Positions 1 to 6,850 of a stretch of DNA of 9,075 bases are shown here, one piece after another. Under the pieces are notes generated by a model. The model did not search any database. It had not been told where the DNA came from and worked only from the letters and a program-made list of their open reading frames with translations. A program made the position numbers and the translations under genes. The stretch comes from Treponema sp. (GTDB taxonomy: Bacteria > Spirochaetota > Spirochaetia > Treponematales > Breznakiellaceae), in contig JAIRUO010000194.1 of the NCBI GenBank assembly GCA_031254385.1, forward strand, positions 1 through 9,075, given 5' to 3'. Every line of letters starts with the position of its first letter. Positions within the stretch are counted from its first letter, which is position 1.

Positions 1-40
1 TTGACTTTACTTTTCTGTCAATAGTATAGTCCCGTATAAT
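1..40 (+). promoter_or_regulatory. Promoter region of the TPR lipoprotein gene
   Basis: A perfect -10 hexamer TATAAT lies at 35-40, but no strong -35 stands 17 bp before it. A second possible promoter is TTGACT at 1-6 with TATAGT at 25-30, 18 bp apart. Either would place transcription start 10-30 bases before the ribosome binding site at 52-56 (GGAGG). The window begins at base 1, so further upstream elements cannot be judged. Confidence 0.6.
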
Positions 41-61
41 ATTTAACGCTTGGAGGCTTTA

Positions 62-868
62 ATGAAAAAAATTTTACTCTCTCTAGTTCTTGTTCTATTG
101 GTTTTTGGATGTAAATCAAGTCCAAAGAATGCTGATTCTACAGAAAAAGCGGGGGCAGACGCAACCGCCATTTTTATGCGGGGAAACGATTTCTATCACG
201 GTCACGCATTTGACTTGGCTATCAATGAATTTACCGAGGTTCTTAAAAAAGATCCTGGGATGGCTGATGCCTATATAAGCAGGGGAAACGCCTATAGCTG
301 CAAACTTGATTTCGAGAACGCCTTGAACGACTATTTAACCGGTGCGCAAAAAAACGCATTTTACCGCCATTATGCTCAAGGCTATGCCAGATATCTGGAC
401 GGGGATTATCAAACGGCTATAAATGAATTTACCGAGGCCATCTCCCTTAAGAGCAACCTCTTTGCCGCATATAACGATAGGGGCCTGGCTTATGCCAATT
501 CAGGCAATCAGGATCTTGCTATCGCAGATTTCAGCGAGGCAATCAACATAAATCCCAATTTTGCTTTAGCCTACAATAACCGGGGGAACGCCTATCTTAA
601 AAAAGGCAATTATGACAAGGCCATTCAGGATTATACCAAGGCCATAGAGCTCTACCCTGGGATGGTTTTCTCCTATTCAGGCAGGGGCCTTGCGAATTAC
701 TGGACAAAGAACTATGACAAAGCCATTGAAGATTATAACAAGGCTTTGGCCATTACACCTAACGACCATTCCCTTTACACCCTTAGGGGAGATGCCTATT
801 CCGCAAGAGGCCAGAGGAACCTAGCGGACGCAGACTATGCAATGGCAGACGCTTTAAGAAGGGGCTAG
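62..868 (+). CDS. TPR-repeat lipoprotein
   Basis: The predicted product has 268 residues and is a secreted lipoprotein that probably acts as a protein-interaction scaffold at the cell envelope. The first 17 residues form a lipoprotein signal peptide: two Lys, a hydrophobic stretch, then V-F-G-C with Cys17 as the lipidation site. This is a relaxed lipobox of the kind tolerated by spirochaetes. From about residue 34 to the end the protein is made of some seven tetratricopeptide repeats of 34 residues. The central ones are the most regular, with blocks such as AYNNRGNAYLKKGNYDKAI followed by DYTKAIELYP. The ATG at 62 is chosen because GGAGG at 52-56 stands five bases before it and because the signal peptide starts there; an in-frame TTG at 50 overlaps that site and is unlikely. 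It stands alone on this strand and converges on the arginine operon. Its partner is unknown. Confidence 0.88.
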   Translation: MKKILLSLVLVLLVFGCKSSPKNADSTEKAGADATAIFMRGNDFYHGHAFDLAINEFTEVLKKDPGMADAYISRGNAYSCKLDFENALNDYLTGAQKNAFYRHYAQGYARYLDGDYQTAINEFTEAISLKSNLFAAYNDRGLAYANSGNQDLAIADFSEAININPNFALAYNNRGNAYLKKGNYDKAIQDYTKAIELYPGMVFSYSGRGLANYWTKNYDKAIEDYNKALAITPNDHSLYTLRGDAYSARGQRNLADADYAMADALRRG

Positions 869-988
869 GGATTAGAGGTTAGGATTTAGGGACTGAGGTG
901 GATTGCCCACTAATCGTGGCTTGTCCCCTCGGTAATAGATAGGTAGCACTACCCCTAAATCCTATATCCTAACCCCTATATCCTTCTT
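866..988. repeat. Inverted array of degenerate heptamers in a convergent gap
   Basis: Four consecutive 7-mers run 866-893: TAGGGAT, TAGAGGT, TAGGATT, TAGGGAC. Five run 954-988 in the opposite orientation: CCTAAAT, CCTATAT, CCTAACC, CCTATAT, CCTTCTT. The arms can pair: 882-891 with 953-962 over 10 bp, or 877-891 with 953-974 over 15 bp with a 7-base bulge. The centre at 894-953 has further short pairings (GAGG with CCTC). The first TAG is the stop codon of the TPR gene, and the second arm ends where the permease gene ends. It lies between two converging genes, so a transcription-ending or RNA-stabilising role is possible. No T run follows the stem, so it is not a standard terminator. Confidence 0.7.
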
Positions 989-1744
989 CTATAAACCTAA
1001 AGTTACAATATAATAGAGAGCCGCAAGGATTACGTCTAATACGATGCAACACGCAAACGCGAAACCTACGGCCTTTAACCCGGCGACAGGCACTTCTGTA
1101 GTGGCCCTCTCCACCGCAAAGCCGTGACTTACAGCCACTACTGAAATAATCATACCAAAGCTAATACTCTTTATTATAGAAATTATTATATCCGACAAGG
1201 TTAAATTTGCCAAAAGATTAGCAAAATAAACCGAAGCGGGCATAGGAATAAATATCTGTGCCACCGCAAAAGAACCAGCCAGGCCGGCTATAGAGAAAAA
1301 AATGTTCAGCAGGAAAAGTGAAACTGTTACGCCCAAAAAGCGGGGTACGGCAAGATGTTCAATAGGATTCACGCCAACGGAAATATACGCTTCTATCTCG
1401 TGAGAAATTACCATTCCCGCCATTTCCGTTGCAATGGCCGTGGCTGAACGGGCAATGACAATAAAGGCTGTCAAAAGAGGCCCCAGTTCGCGGGTAATAA
1501 CAATAATCAGCAGGGAGTATATATAGTTTTCTTGGGAAAACTGAGACAAAAAAGGTATGCCTATGACATTGACCGCGGCACCTATACCCAGGGCCAGGAG
1601 GGTTGATATGCCCAGGGCATCCACAAAGGTAAACAGAATCTGCATGACTAAAATTTTAAAGGAAGCTTGCCCTCGGTGAATGAAAGAGCCCACTCCCTTG
1701 AGAACCTGAGCAAAAAATCCTAGATGATAAAAAACAGAAGCCAT
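989..1744 (-). CDS. mlaE: MlaE-family ABC transporter permease
   Basis: The predicted 251-residue inner-membrane protein is the permease of an Mla/Ttg2-type ABC system, the family that moves phospholipids between inner and outer membranes. The family signature is clear: RELGPLLTAFIVIARSATA starts at residue 85, followed by EMAGM, HEIEAY, then GVNPIEHLAVPR at 124-135. About five hydrophobic segments lie near 35-60, 75-100, 138-165, 185-207 and 225-248. Length matches the family (about 250-260). The ATG at 1744 has no good Shine-Dalgarno sequence, so expression may depend on coupling to the gene 29 bp upstream. It is the last gene of the minus-strand run starting at argC. The usual partners, an ATPase (MlaF) and an MCE-domain protein (MlaD), are not in the window. 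Family is certain; substrate is inferred. Confidence 0.9.
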   Translation of the reverse strand: MASVFYHLGFFAQVLKGVGSFIHRGQASFKILVMQILFTFVDALGISTLLALGIGAAVNVIGIPFLSQFSQENYIYSLLIIVITRELGPLLTAFIVIARSATAIATEMAGMVISHEIEAYISVGVNPIEHLAVPRFLGVTVSLFLLNIFFSIAGLAGSFAVAQIFIPMPASVYFANLLANLTLSDIIISIIKSISFGMIISVVAVSHGFAVERATTEVPVAGLKAVGFAFACCIVLDVILAALYYIVTLGL

Positions 1745-1773
1745 TGAGTTATTATATCATAAAGTACAGTTAA

Positions 1774-2187
1774 TTATAAGATCAATACAAAGGTACCAAG
1801 TGCGATAAAAACGCCGCCTATAATAGTCTTAACGGTAATAGCTTCTTTAAGAATTACAAACGCCATTACCATTCCTATTACCAGGCTGAATTTATCTATG
1901 GGTATTACTTTTGAGGCTTCCCCAATTTGCAGGGCCCTGTAATAGCAAAGCCAGGATAACCCGGTCGCGATTCCCGACAGTATTAAGAACAATAAATTCT
2001 TCTGTCCTATATTAACAACTTCATTCTGCTTTCCGGTAATAAAAACTACACCCCAGGCCATAATCAAAACAACAACCGTCCTGATTGCCGTTGCCAAATT
2101 GGAGTTAACATTTTCAATGCCGATTTTCGCCAGTATAGAAGTCAGGGCCGCGAAAAACGCGGACAGCAGGGCAAATATTATCCACAT
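1774..2187 (-). CDS. Half-size EamA/DMT-family transporter
   Basis: This is a small hydrophobic protein of 137 residues that looks like one EamA domain. Most members of the drug/metabolite transporter superfamily have two such domains in about 300 residues; single-domain forms exist and would need to work as dimers. Hydrophobic segments are near residues 3-21, 32-50, 66-85, 98-113 and 119-136. The stretch WLCYYRALQIGEASKVIPID with the following LVIGMVMAFVILKE is typical of the family. It starts 18 bp after the argD stop and ends 29 bp before the permease, so co-transcription with the arginine genes is likely. There is no clear ribosome binding site before the ATG, only AT-rich sequence. Substrate is unknown; export or uptake of an amino acid or related metabolite is a guess from context. 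Confidence 0.82.
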   Translation of the reverse strand: MWIIFALLSAFFAALTSILAKIGIENVNSNLATAIRTVVVLIMAWGVVFITGKQNEVVNIGQKNLLFLILSGIATGLSWLCYYRALQIGEASKVIPIDKFSLVIGMVMAFVILKEAITVKTIIGGVFIALGTFVLIL

Positions 2188-2205
2188 AAAAATAATTATT
2201 GCACG

Positions 2206-3384
2206 CTATAAGAGGCTTTTCAATATGCCAAGACCTTCTTCAATTTCCGCATCGCTGATAATATAAGGCGGAAGCATGCGCAGGGTCTGCTTGCCCGCAC
2301 TCAATAGAAGAAGGCCGGTTTTACCGGACTGGGCGCTGTTTATGCCCTTTTCCAGAATCGGCCAGGCATCCTCTGTAATATCAACGCCGGTCATAAGGCC
2401 CCTGCCTCTTACTTCCGTTATTTTGGGGTGGTTCCAGCTTTTAAGGGTACTGACGATTTTATCGCCCTTGAGGCTTAGCTCTTTAAGGAACTCAGGGTCG
2501 TTCACGGTTTCAAGAACCACAAGCCCGGCTGCGGCGGCCAAAAGGTTTCCGCCAAAGGTGCTGCCGTGATCCCCTATCTGAAAAACGTCCTGGGTCTTTT
2601 CCCCGGCCAGAACCGCGCCAGCGGGAACTCCGCCGCAAAGCCCTTTGGCAAGGGTAACAATATCGGGCTTAATGCCAAAGGCTTCGCAGGCAAGGAAGGT
2701 TCCGGATCGGCCTACGCCAGTCTGAACTTCGTCCAGCATGAGCAGTATGTCCCGCTCGGCGCAGAGCCTGGCAGCCGCCTCAATATATTCTTTGGTCTGG
2801 AACCGTATGCCGCTTTCGCCCTGAATGGCTTCGATAAGAAAGCCTGCTGTTGATTCGGGATCAAGGGCGCGGTCAAGGGCATGGATGTCATTGGGCGCAA
2901 TGTACTTGAAGCCTGGTGTAAAGGGGCCAAAGTCCTTGTGAAAAAGGTCCTGACCTGTGGCCGCCAAGGTGGTGATGGTTCTGCCGTGGAAACTCCCCTT
3001 TAGCGTAACAATCTGATGCCGTCCCGGCCCGTACTTGACAAGGGAGTATTTTCTTGCCAGCTTGCATGCGCCCTCGTTTGCCTCTGCCCCGGAATTGGCC
3101 AAGAAGACCTTTTTTATTCCGGCGTTTGCGCAACTCGCCACAAGCTTTTCCGCAAAGGCTGCGGAAACATCGCTTTGGTAGTAGTTGCAGGTGTGGCATA
3201 ACTTCGCCGCCTGATCGGCAATGGCCTTTACCAATGGCGGATAATTATGCCCCAGACAGTTTACCGCAATGCCCGATGTCAAATCCAGGTATTTGTTGCC
3301 TTTTACGTCAAAAAGCCACGCGCCCTGGCCTTTTGCAAAAGTAACGGGCAGCCTGTGGTAGGTATTCAAAAAGACTTCACTCAT
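2206..3384 (-). CDS. argD: Acetylornithine aminotransferase ArgD
   Basis: A PLP-dependent class III aminotransferase that converts N-acetylglutamate semialdehyde to N-acetylornithine with glutamate as amino donor, in the cytoplasm. Family hallmarks, numbered from the GTG one codon upstream, are NSGAEAN (98-104), GSFHGRT (131-137), the cofactor-contacting Asp in LMLDEVQTG (D219), the Schiff-base lysine in TLAKG (K248), STFGGN (276-281) and the late RMLPP arginine (R370). Length is about 392 residues, normal for ArgD. Two starts are adjacent: GTG at 3387 and ATG at 3384. AAGGAG ends six bases before the ATG and only three before the GTG, so the ATG is preferred. The start overlaps the end of argB, indicating translational coupling. 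Members of this family may also act in lysine synthesis as DapC; nothing here tests that. Confidence 0.95.
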   Translation of the reverse strand: MSEVFLNTYHRLPVTFAKGQGAWLFDVKGNKYLDLTSGIAVNCLGHNYPPLVKAIADQAAKLCHTCNYYQSDVSAAFAEKLVASCANAGIKKVFLANSGAEANEGACKLARKYSLVKYGPGRHQIVTLKGSFHGRTITTLAATGQDLFHKDFGPFTPGFKYIAPNDIHALDRALDPESTAGFLIEAIQGESGIRFQTKEYIEAAARLCAERDILLMLDEVQTGVGRSGTFLACEAFGIKPDIVTLAKGLCGGVPAGAVLAGEKTQDVFQIGDHGSTFGGNLLAAAAGLVVLETVNDPEFLKELSLKGDKIVSTLKSWNHPKITEVRGRGLMTGVDITEDAWPILEKGINSAQSGKTGLLLLSAGKQTLRMLPPYIISDAEIEEGLGILKSLL

Positions 3385-4276
3385 CACTTTCTCCTTGCAG
3401 CATGGTTCCTATTCCTTCATCGGTAAAGAGTTCAATCAAAAGGGCATGGGGAACACGCCCGTCAAGTATGTGGGCCTTCTTTACCCCGCCGTCCATGGCC
3501 AGGCTACAGCAGTCAACTTTTGGAATCATGCCTTTGTTTACTATGCCGTCCATTTTAAGGCGTTCAAGTTCGGATCTGCGTACCACGCCAATAAGGGAAT
3601 CAGGATCATTGACATCGCGCAATATGCCTTTTACATCGGTCATCAGGATGATTTTTTCTGCCTTTAATGCGACAGCTATTTTGGCAGCTGCAAGGTCCGC
3701 GTTTATATTGAGAGCACCGCCGGGTTTGGGATTCAACCCTTCTCCTATGTTATACGCAACGGAAGAAATAACCGGTATAGCGCCGCTGTCCAAAACGACA
3801 TTTATGAAATAAGCGTCAACGGTTTCAATTTCACCGACTAGGCCTAGATCTTCTTTGCCTCTTAAGCGGCGGGCATGGAGCATGGCCCCGTCAAGACCGC
3901 AGAGTCCAATTGCCCTGCCCCCTTGTTTTTGAATCATGGCAGTTAAATCCTTGTTAACTTTTCCGCAGAGAACCATCTGGACTACTTCCATGGTTTCTTC
4001 GTCCGTGTAGCGCAAGCCGTCAACAAAGCGACTCTCCTTGCCAAGCTTTTTGAGCATGGCCTCTATTTCCGGTCCGCCTCCATGAACCAGCACGGTACGG
4101 ATTCCGGCGCAGGCCATGAAAACCAAATCCTCTATAACCGCTGTTTTTAGTTCCTCGTTAATCATGGCATTGCCGCCATACTTGACCACCACGGTTTTGC
4201 CCTGAAACTGGTGGATATAGGGCAGAGCCTGAATCATGACCGTTGCCCGGTCAGCAACACTAATAGTCCCTTTCAT
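3377..4276 (-). CDS. argB: Acetylglutamate kinase ArgB
   Basis: Phosphorylates N-acetylglutamate with ATP, the second step of arginine synthesis. The 299-residue sequence has the amino-acid-kinase landmarks: VVKYGGNAM with Lys32, the glycine loop VHGGGPEI (64-71), FVDGLRYT (84-91), NINADLAAAKIA (190-201), LMTDVKGIL with Asp214 and Lys216, and GMIPKV (249-254). Residues 8-27 match the extra N-terminal helix found in hexameric, arginine-inhibited forms of the enzyme, and the C-terminal GRVPHALLIELFTDEGIGTM matches the arginine-binding region of those forms. Feedback inhibition by arginine is therefore inferred. The ATG overlaps the argJ stop by four bases (ATGA), with GGAG ten bases upstream. 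The 3' end overlaps argD by eight bases. Confidence 0.96.
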   Translation of the reverse strand: MKGTISVADRATVMIQALPYIHQFQGKTVVVKYGGNAMINEELKTAVIEDLVFMACAGIRTVLVHGGGPEIEAMLKKLGKESRFVDGLRYTDEETMEVVQMVLCGKVNKDLTAMIQKQGGRAIGLCGLDGAMLHARRLRGKEDLGLVGEIETVDAYFINVVLDSGAIPVISSVAYNIGEGLNPKPGGALNINADLAAAKIAVALKAEKIILMTDVKGILRDVNDPDSLIGVVRRSELERLKMDGIVNKGMIPKVDCCSLAMDGGVKKAHILDGRVPHALLIELFTDEGIGTMLQGESDE

Positions 4277-5496
4277 GAACGATAATCTCCATTTATCTTC
4301 ACATAATCGTAAGTTAGATCGCAGCCCCAGACCGTTGCCCGGCCAGCACTGCTCCCCACCTTTATCTGTATTTCAACTTCATCGTCGGACAGTATCTTTT
4401 TTGCATCTTCTTCGGAAAAAGGATGATATTCGCCATTATTGCAGACTTTGACTTCTCCAGACTTACCGGTAAAACTGATTTCAGTTGCGCCGGGATCAAA
4501 GGCCGCCCCAGAGTAGCCCATGGCGCATAATACACGGCCCCAGTTGGCATCAGCGCCAAAGATGGCGGCTTTGACCAGGCTAGAAGACGCAACCGACATG
4601 GCAAGACACTCTGCATCTTTTTCGCTGTCAGCACCGGAAACCGTTACGGTAAGGAGCTTGCTGGCCCCTTCTCCGTCACGCGCCAAAGCCCTAGCCAGCT
4701 TTACGCAGAGACTAGTCAGGGCTTCTTCAAATAGCAGATAATCCGCGCCTTCTGCTGTAATGGGCGTATTGTGTGCTTCTGCAGAAGCCATGATGATGAG
4801 CGTGTCATTAGTTGAAGTGTCACCGTCTACTGTAACGCGGTTAAAGGAAGCAGCAACTGCACTGCGCAGGACTTTGTCAAGCAGTACTTGTGAAATAGCC
4901 GCATCGGTGGTTATAAAGCCAAGCATGGTTGCCATATTTATATGGATCATACCCGAACCTTTGACCATAGCGCCTATACGCACTATTTTATCACCTAATG
5001 CTATCTCGACAGCCCCATCTTTTTTGCGCGTATCTGTTGTCATGATGGCTTCCAGGGCCGCCTCGTGGCCAGCTTCATCGTTGCGTAGGGAATTGCCCAG
5101 AGCATCGATGCTGTTCTCGATGGCGGCTATGGGCAGAGGTACGCCTATAACGCCGGTACTCGCAACAGCGACCTCCTGCGGGCTGATCGCAAAGAGGTCT
5201 GCCGCAAGGTCAGCCATTTTACTGGCAGCAGCCATTCCGGCTGCTCCGGTACAGGCATTAGCGTTACCCGAATTGACAATAATGGCCCGCAGTTTCCCGT
5301 TCGCCAGGTGCTTTTGGCTGACCAGCACGCTTGCAGCCTTGACCTGGTTCGTGGTGAACACAGCCGCTGCTGTACAAAGTTTTTCTGAATATATGAGCGC
5401 AAGGTCACGTTTTCTTGACGTAGCTTTAACGCCGCACCAGATGCCCCCGGCGCGGAAGCCCTTGGGTGCACACACGCCGCCGCTAATGAATTTCAC
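4273..5496 (-). CDS. argJ: Ornithine acetyltransferase ArgJ
   Basis: Transfers the acetyl group from N-acetylornithine to glutamate, so acetyl groups are recycled; some members also use acetyl-CoA to make N-acetylglutamate. The enzyme is made as one chain of about 407 residues and cleaves itself before a catalytic Thr. The site is visible in KGSGMIHINMATMLGFITTD: Thr191, after Ala190 (numbering from the TTG at 5499). The common family form reads IAPNMATML, so HIN in place of APN is a variant. Other signatures are VNSGNANACTG (75-85), STGVIG (114-119), DGDTSTND (225-232), FGADANWGRV (314-323) and the C-terminal WGCDLTYDYVKINGDYRS. Start codons TTG at 5499 and GTG at 5496 are adjacent; AGGAGG stands five bases before the GTG and two before the TTG, so GTG is chosen. 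Whether it is mono- or bifunctional cannot be told from sequence. Confidence 0.95.
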   Translation of the reverse strand: MKFISGGVCAPKGFRAGGIWCGVKATSRKRDLALIYSEKLCTAAAVFTTNQVKAASVLVSQKHLANGKLRAIIVNSGNANACTGAAGMAAASKMADLAADLFAISPQEVAVASTGVIGVPLPIAAIENSIDALGNSLRNDEAGHEAALEAIMTTDTRKKDGAVEIALGDKIVRIGAMVKGSGMIHINMATMLGFITTDAAISQVLLDKVLRSAVAASFNRVTVDGDTSTNDTLIIMASAEAHNTPITAEGADYLLFEEALTSLCVKLARALARDGEGASKLLTVTVSGADSEKDAECLAMSVASSSLVKAAIFGADANWGRVLCAMGYSGAAFDPGATEISFTGKSGEVKVCNNGEYHPFSEEDAKKILSDDEVEIQIKVGSSAGRATVWGCDLTYDYVKINGDYRS

Positions 5497-5505
5497 CAAT
5501 ACCTC

Positions 5506-6678
5506 CTAGAATAACGCGGGAATGGCCTTTAGCCCCGCACTTTCTTCAAATCCCATAAGTATATTCATGTTCTGAATTGCCTGCCCGGCTGCTCCCTTAA
5601 CCATGTTGTCAAGGGCGCTGATAATGATGAGGGTGGTTCCCGCCTGGTCTATATGAACCGAGATGTCGCAAAAGTTAGACTGCCGAACCCTGTTTGTGGC
5701 CGCAAAGACCCCTTCGCCTAACACACGGACAAAAGGCTCGTTACGGTAGAACGCGGCATATAGATCCCGAAGCTCCGAAGCCTTTGCCACTATTTCTTTG
5801 GACGGAGGCCGGGGCGCAGAACAGGTCCCTACGTTAGCCGCAACTCGCCATGAAGAGGCAAGCGGTATATAGATGGTGCTGAGTATGCCCCGGTTCATGG
5901 GCGCAAGATGGGGAGTAAAGATAAGGCCGGGCGCGACTACCCCCGACGCAGGCTGGTCGGAACCGGCAATGCGAGCCGCCATTACAGCCAGGTTTCTGCT
6001 TATCTCCGGCGTGTGCCGGTGAGCGCCGACTTTGTAAGGGGCAACAGCGTCCGCGCACTCAGGAAAATGAAACGACTTCTGCGGCTCCCTTCCGCCGCCC
6101 GTAACTCCTGATGCGGAATCTACGATAATGGTTGCTGGACTCGAACCTGGATTTTTCAAATCTCCTGCCAAATGCTTTGCCAAGGCCGGGTATATGCCCA
6201 AAGACGCTGAGGTGGGATAACAGCCTGGATTGCCTATTATTACCGGGCCGGACGCGGCCATTGATTTTATTTTCTCCCTGTTCAATTCTGGAAGGCCATA
6301 TACAGAGTTGCGCCGCAGTTCAGGATATACATAGCCCTTGCCATACCAGGCTTTGAAGGTTTCTTCATCATCGTCAAAGCGGAAATCCGCGGAAAGGTCG
6401 ATAAAGTGTATGCCCTTTTCCATGCAAGCTTTAGCATACTGCTCTCCAACCCCGTGGGGAAGGGACGCAAACACCAGATCAGACCCGGCAATAACTTCAT
6501 CAGGTTTCAAGAGTTGCCGAGAGATGCTTTTGTAGAAATTGGGATAAATGTTTTCTATATAATCCCCTTCCATGCTAACAGAACCCAGGGAAAGACCCTC
6601 TACCTGCGGATGCGCTGAAAGGAGCCTGACCAGTTCCGCTCCTGCGTACCCGGCAGCGCCTATGATGCCGGTAATCAT
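5506..6678 (-). CDS. argC: N-acetyl-gamma-glutamyl-phosphate reductase ArgC
   Basis: NADPH-dependent reductase that turns N-acetylglutamyl phosphate into the semialdehyde, the step between ArgB and ArgD. The 390-residue product has the Rossmann start GIIGAAGYAGAEL (4-16), SLPHGVGE (72-79), DLSADFR (94-100), the active-site Cys153 in GNPGCYPT (149-156), GVTGGGR (191-197) and HRHTPEI (220-226). It is some 40 residues longer than the usual 340-350; the extra length seems to lie in linkers around 170-185 and 235-245 and in the C-terminal tail after 376. An open frame runs 17 codons further upstream, but the ATG at 6678 has GGAGGG eight bases before it and begins directly with the family's N-terminus. 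It is the first gene of the operon and follows predicted ArgR sites. Its stop is nine bases from the argJ start. Confidence 0.95.
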   Translation of the reverse strand: MITGIIGAAGYAGAELVRLLSAHPQVEGLSLGSVSMEGDYIENIYPNFYKSISRQLLKPDEVIAGSDLVFASLPHGVGEQYAKACMEKGIHFIDLSADFRFDDDEETFKAWYGKGYVYPELRRNSVYGLPELNREKIKSMAASGPVIIGNPGCYPTSASLGIYPALAKHLAGDLKNPGSSPATIIVDSASGVTGGGREPQKSFHFPECADAVAPYKVGAHRHTPEISRNLAVMAARIAGSDQPASGVVAPGLIFTPHLAPMNRGILSTIYIPLASSWRVAANVGTCSAPRPPSKEIVAKASELRDLYAAFYRNEPFVRVLGEGVFAATNRVRQSNFCDISVHIDQAGTTLIIISALDNMVKGAAGQAIQNMNILMGFEESAGLKAIPALF

Positions 6679-6696
6679 AAACAATACCCTCCGTTC

Positions 6697-6729
6697 ACTA
6701 TATTTTGCATAAATATTTAATAATGTCAA
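6697..6729 (-). promoter_or_regulatory. Promoter of the argCJBD operon
   Basis: A perfect -35 TTGACA (complement of 6724-6729) lies 46-51 bp upstream of the argC start. The -10 is less certain. TATAGT (complement of 6697-6702) matches five of six bases but leaves a 21-bp spacer; AATATA and AAATAT-type hexamers just upstream give 18-19 bp. A second possible promoter, TTGCAT with TAATAT 16 bp later, overlaps the two upstream operator boxes. Either way the operator boxes overlap the promoter, as expected for repression. Confidence 0.6.
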
Positions 6730-6782
6730 GGGGATAGTAACATAATTGCATAAATATTAACTTTATTGTATATTTATGCAAT
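6705..6782. promoter_or_regulatory. Three ARG-box-like operators, ArgR/AhrC type
   Basis: Three 14-mers fit the ARG-box pattern TGNAT-WWWW-ATNCA to differing degrees. Box 1 at 6767-6780 (TGTATATTTATGCA) fits fully. Box 2 at 6747-6760 (TGCATAAATATTAA) and box 3 at 6706-6719 (TGCATAAATATTTA) fit the left half and miss one base of the right half. Centres are 20 bp (box 1 to 2) and 41 bp (box 2 to 3) apart, close to two and four helical turns. Boxes 1 and 2 also form a perfect 13-bp inverted repeat, 6745-6757 against 6770-6782. Paired boxes about 21 bp apart are known for E. coli ArgR. Box 3 lies between the -35 and -10 of the argC promoter. The regulator gene is not in the window. Confidence 0.75.
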
Positions 6783-6799
6783 AAATTGGCTTGCTTGTT

Positions 6800-6822
6800 A
6801 AAGGGCTTGTAAACCATAGCCC
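6800..6822 (-). terminator. Weak hairpin after the DUF4143 remnant
   Basis: On the minus strand GGGCT pairs with AGCCC across a 10-base loop (6803-6807 with 6818-6822), followed by only a short U stretch. It lies about 30 bases past the restored end of the broken gene and could have terminated its transcript before the arginine promoter. The stem is short and the tail poor, so this is tentative. Confidence 0.3.
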
Positions 6823-6850
6823 GCTAGAGGAAAAAGCCTCCATCACTTTT

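Noticed and set aside
4760..5509. Long plus-strand open frame of 249 codons opposite argJ
   Set aside because: It is the antisense shadow of a well-supported gene, with Ala/Ser-rich composition and no family resemblance.
6679..6729. N-terminal extension of ArgC by 17 codons
   Set aside because: The extension covers the promoter and operator box and has no ribosome binding site, while the ATG at 6678 has GGAGGG and begins the conserved Rossmann motif.
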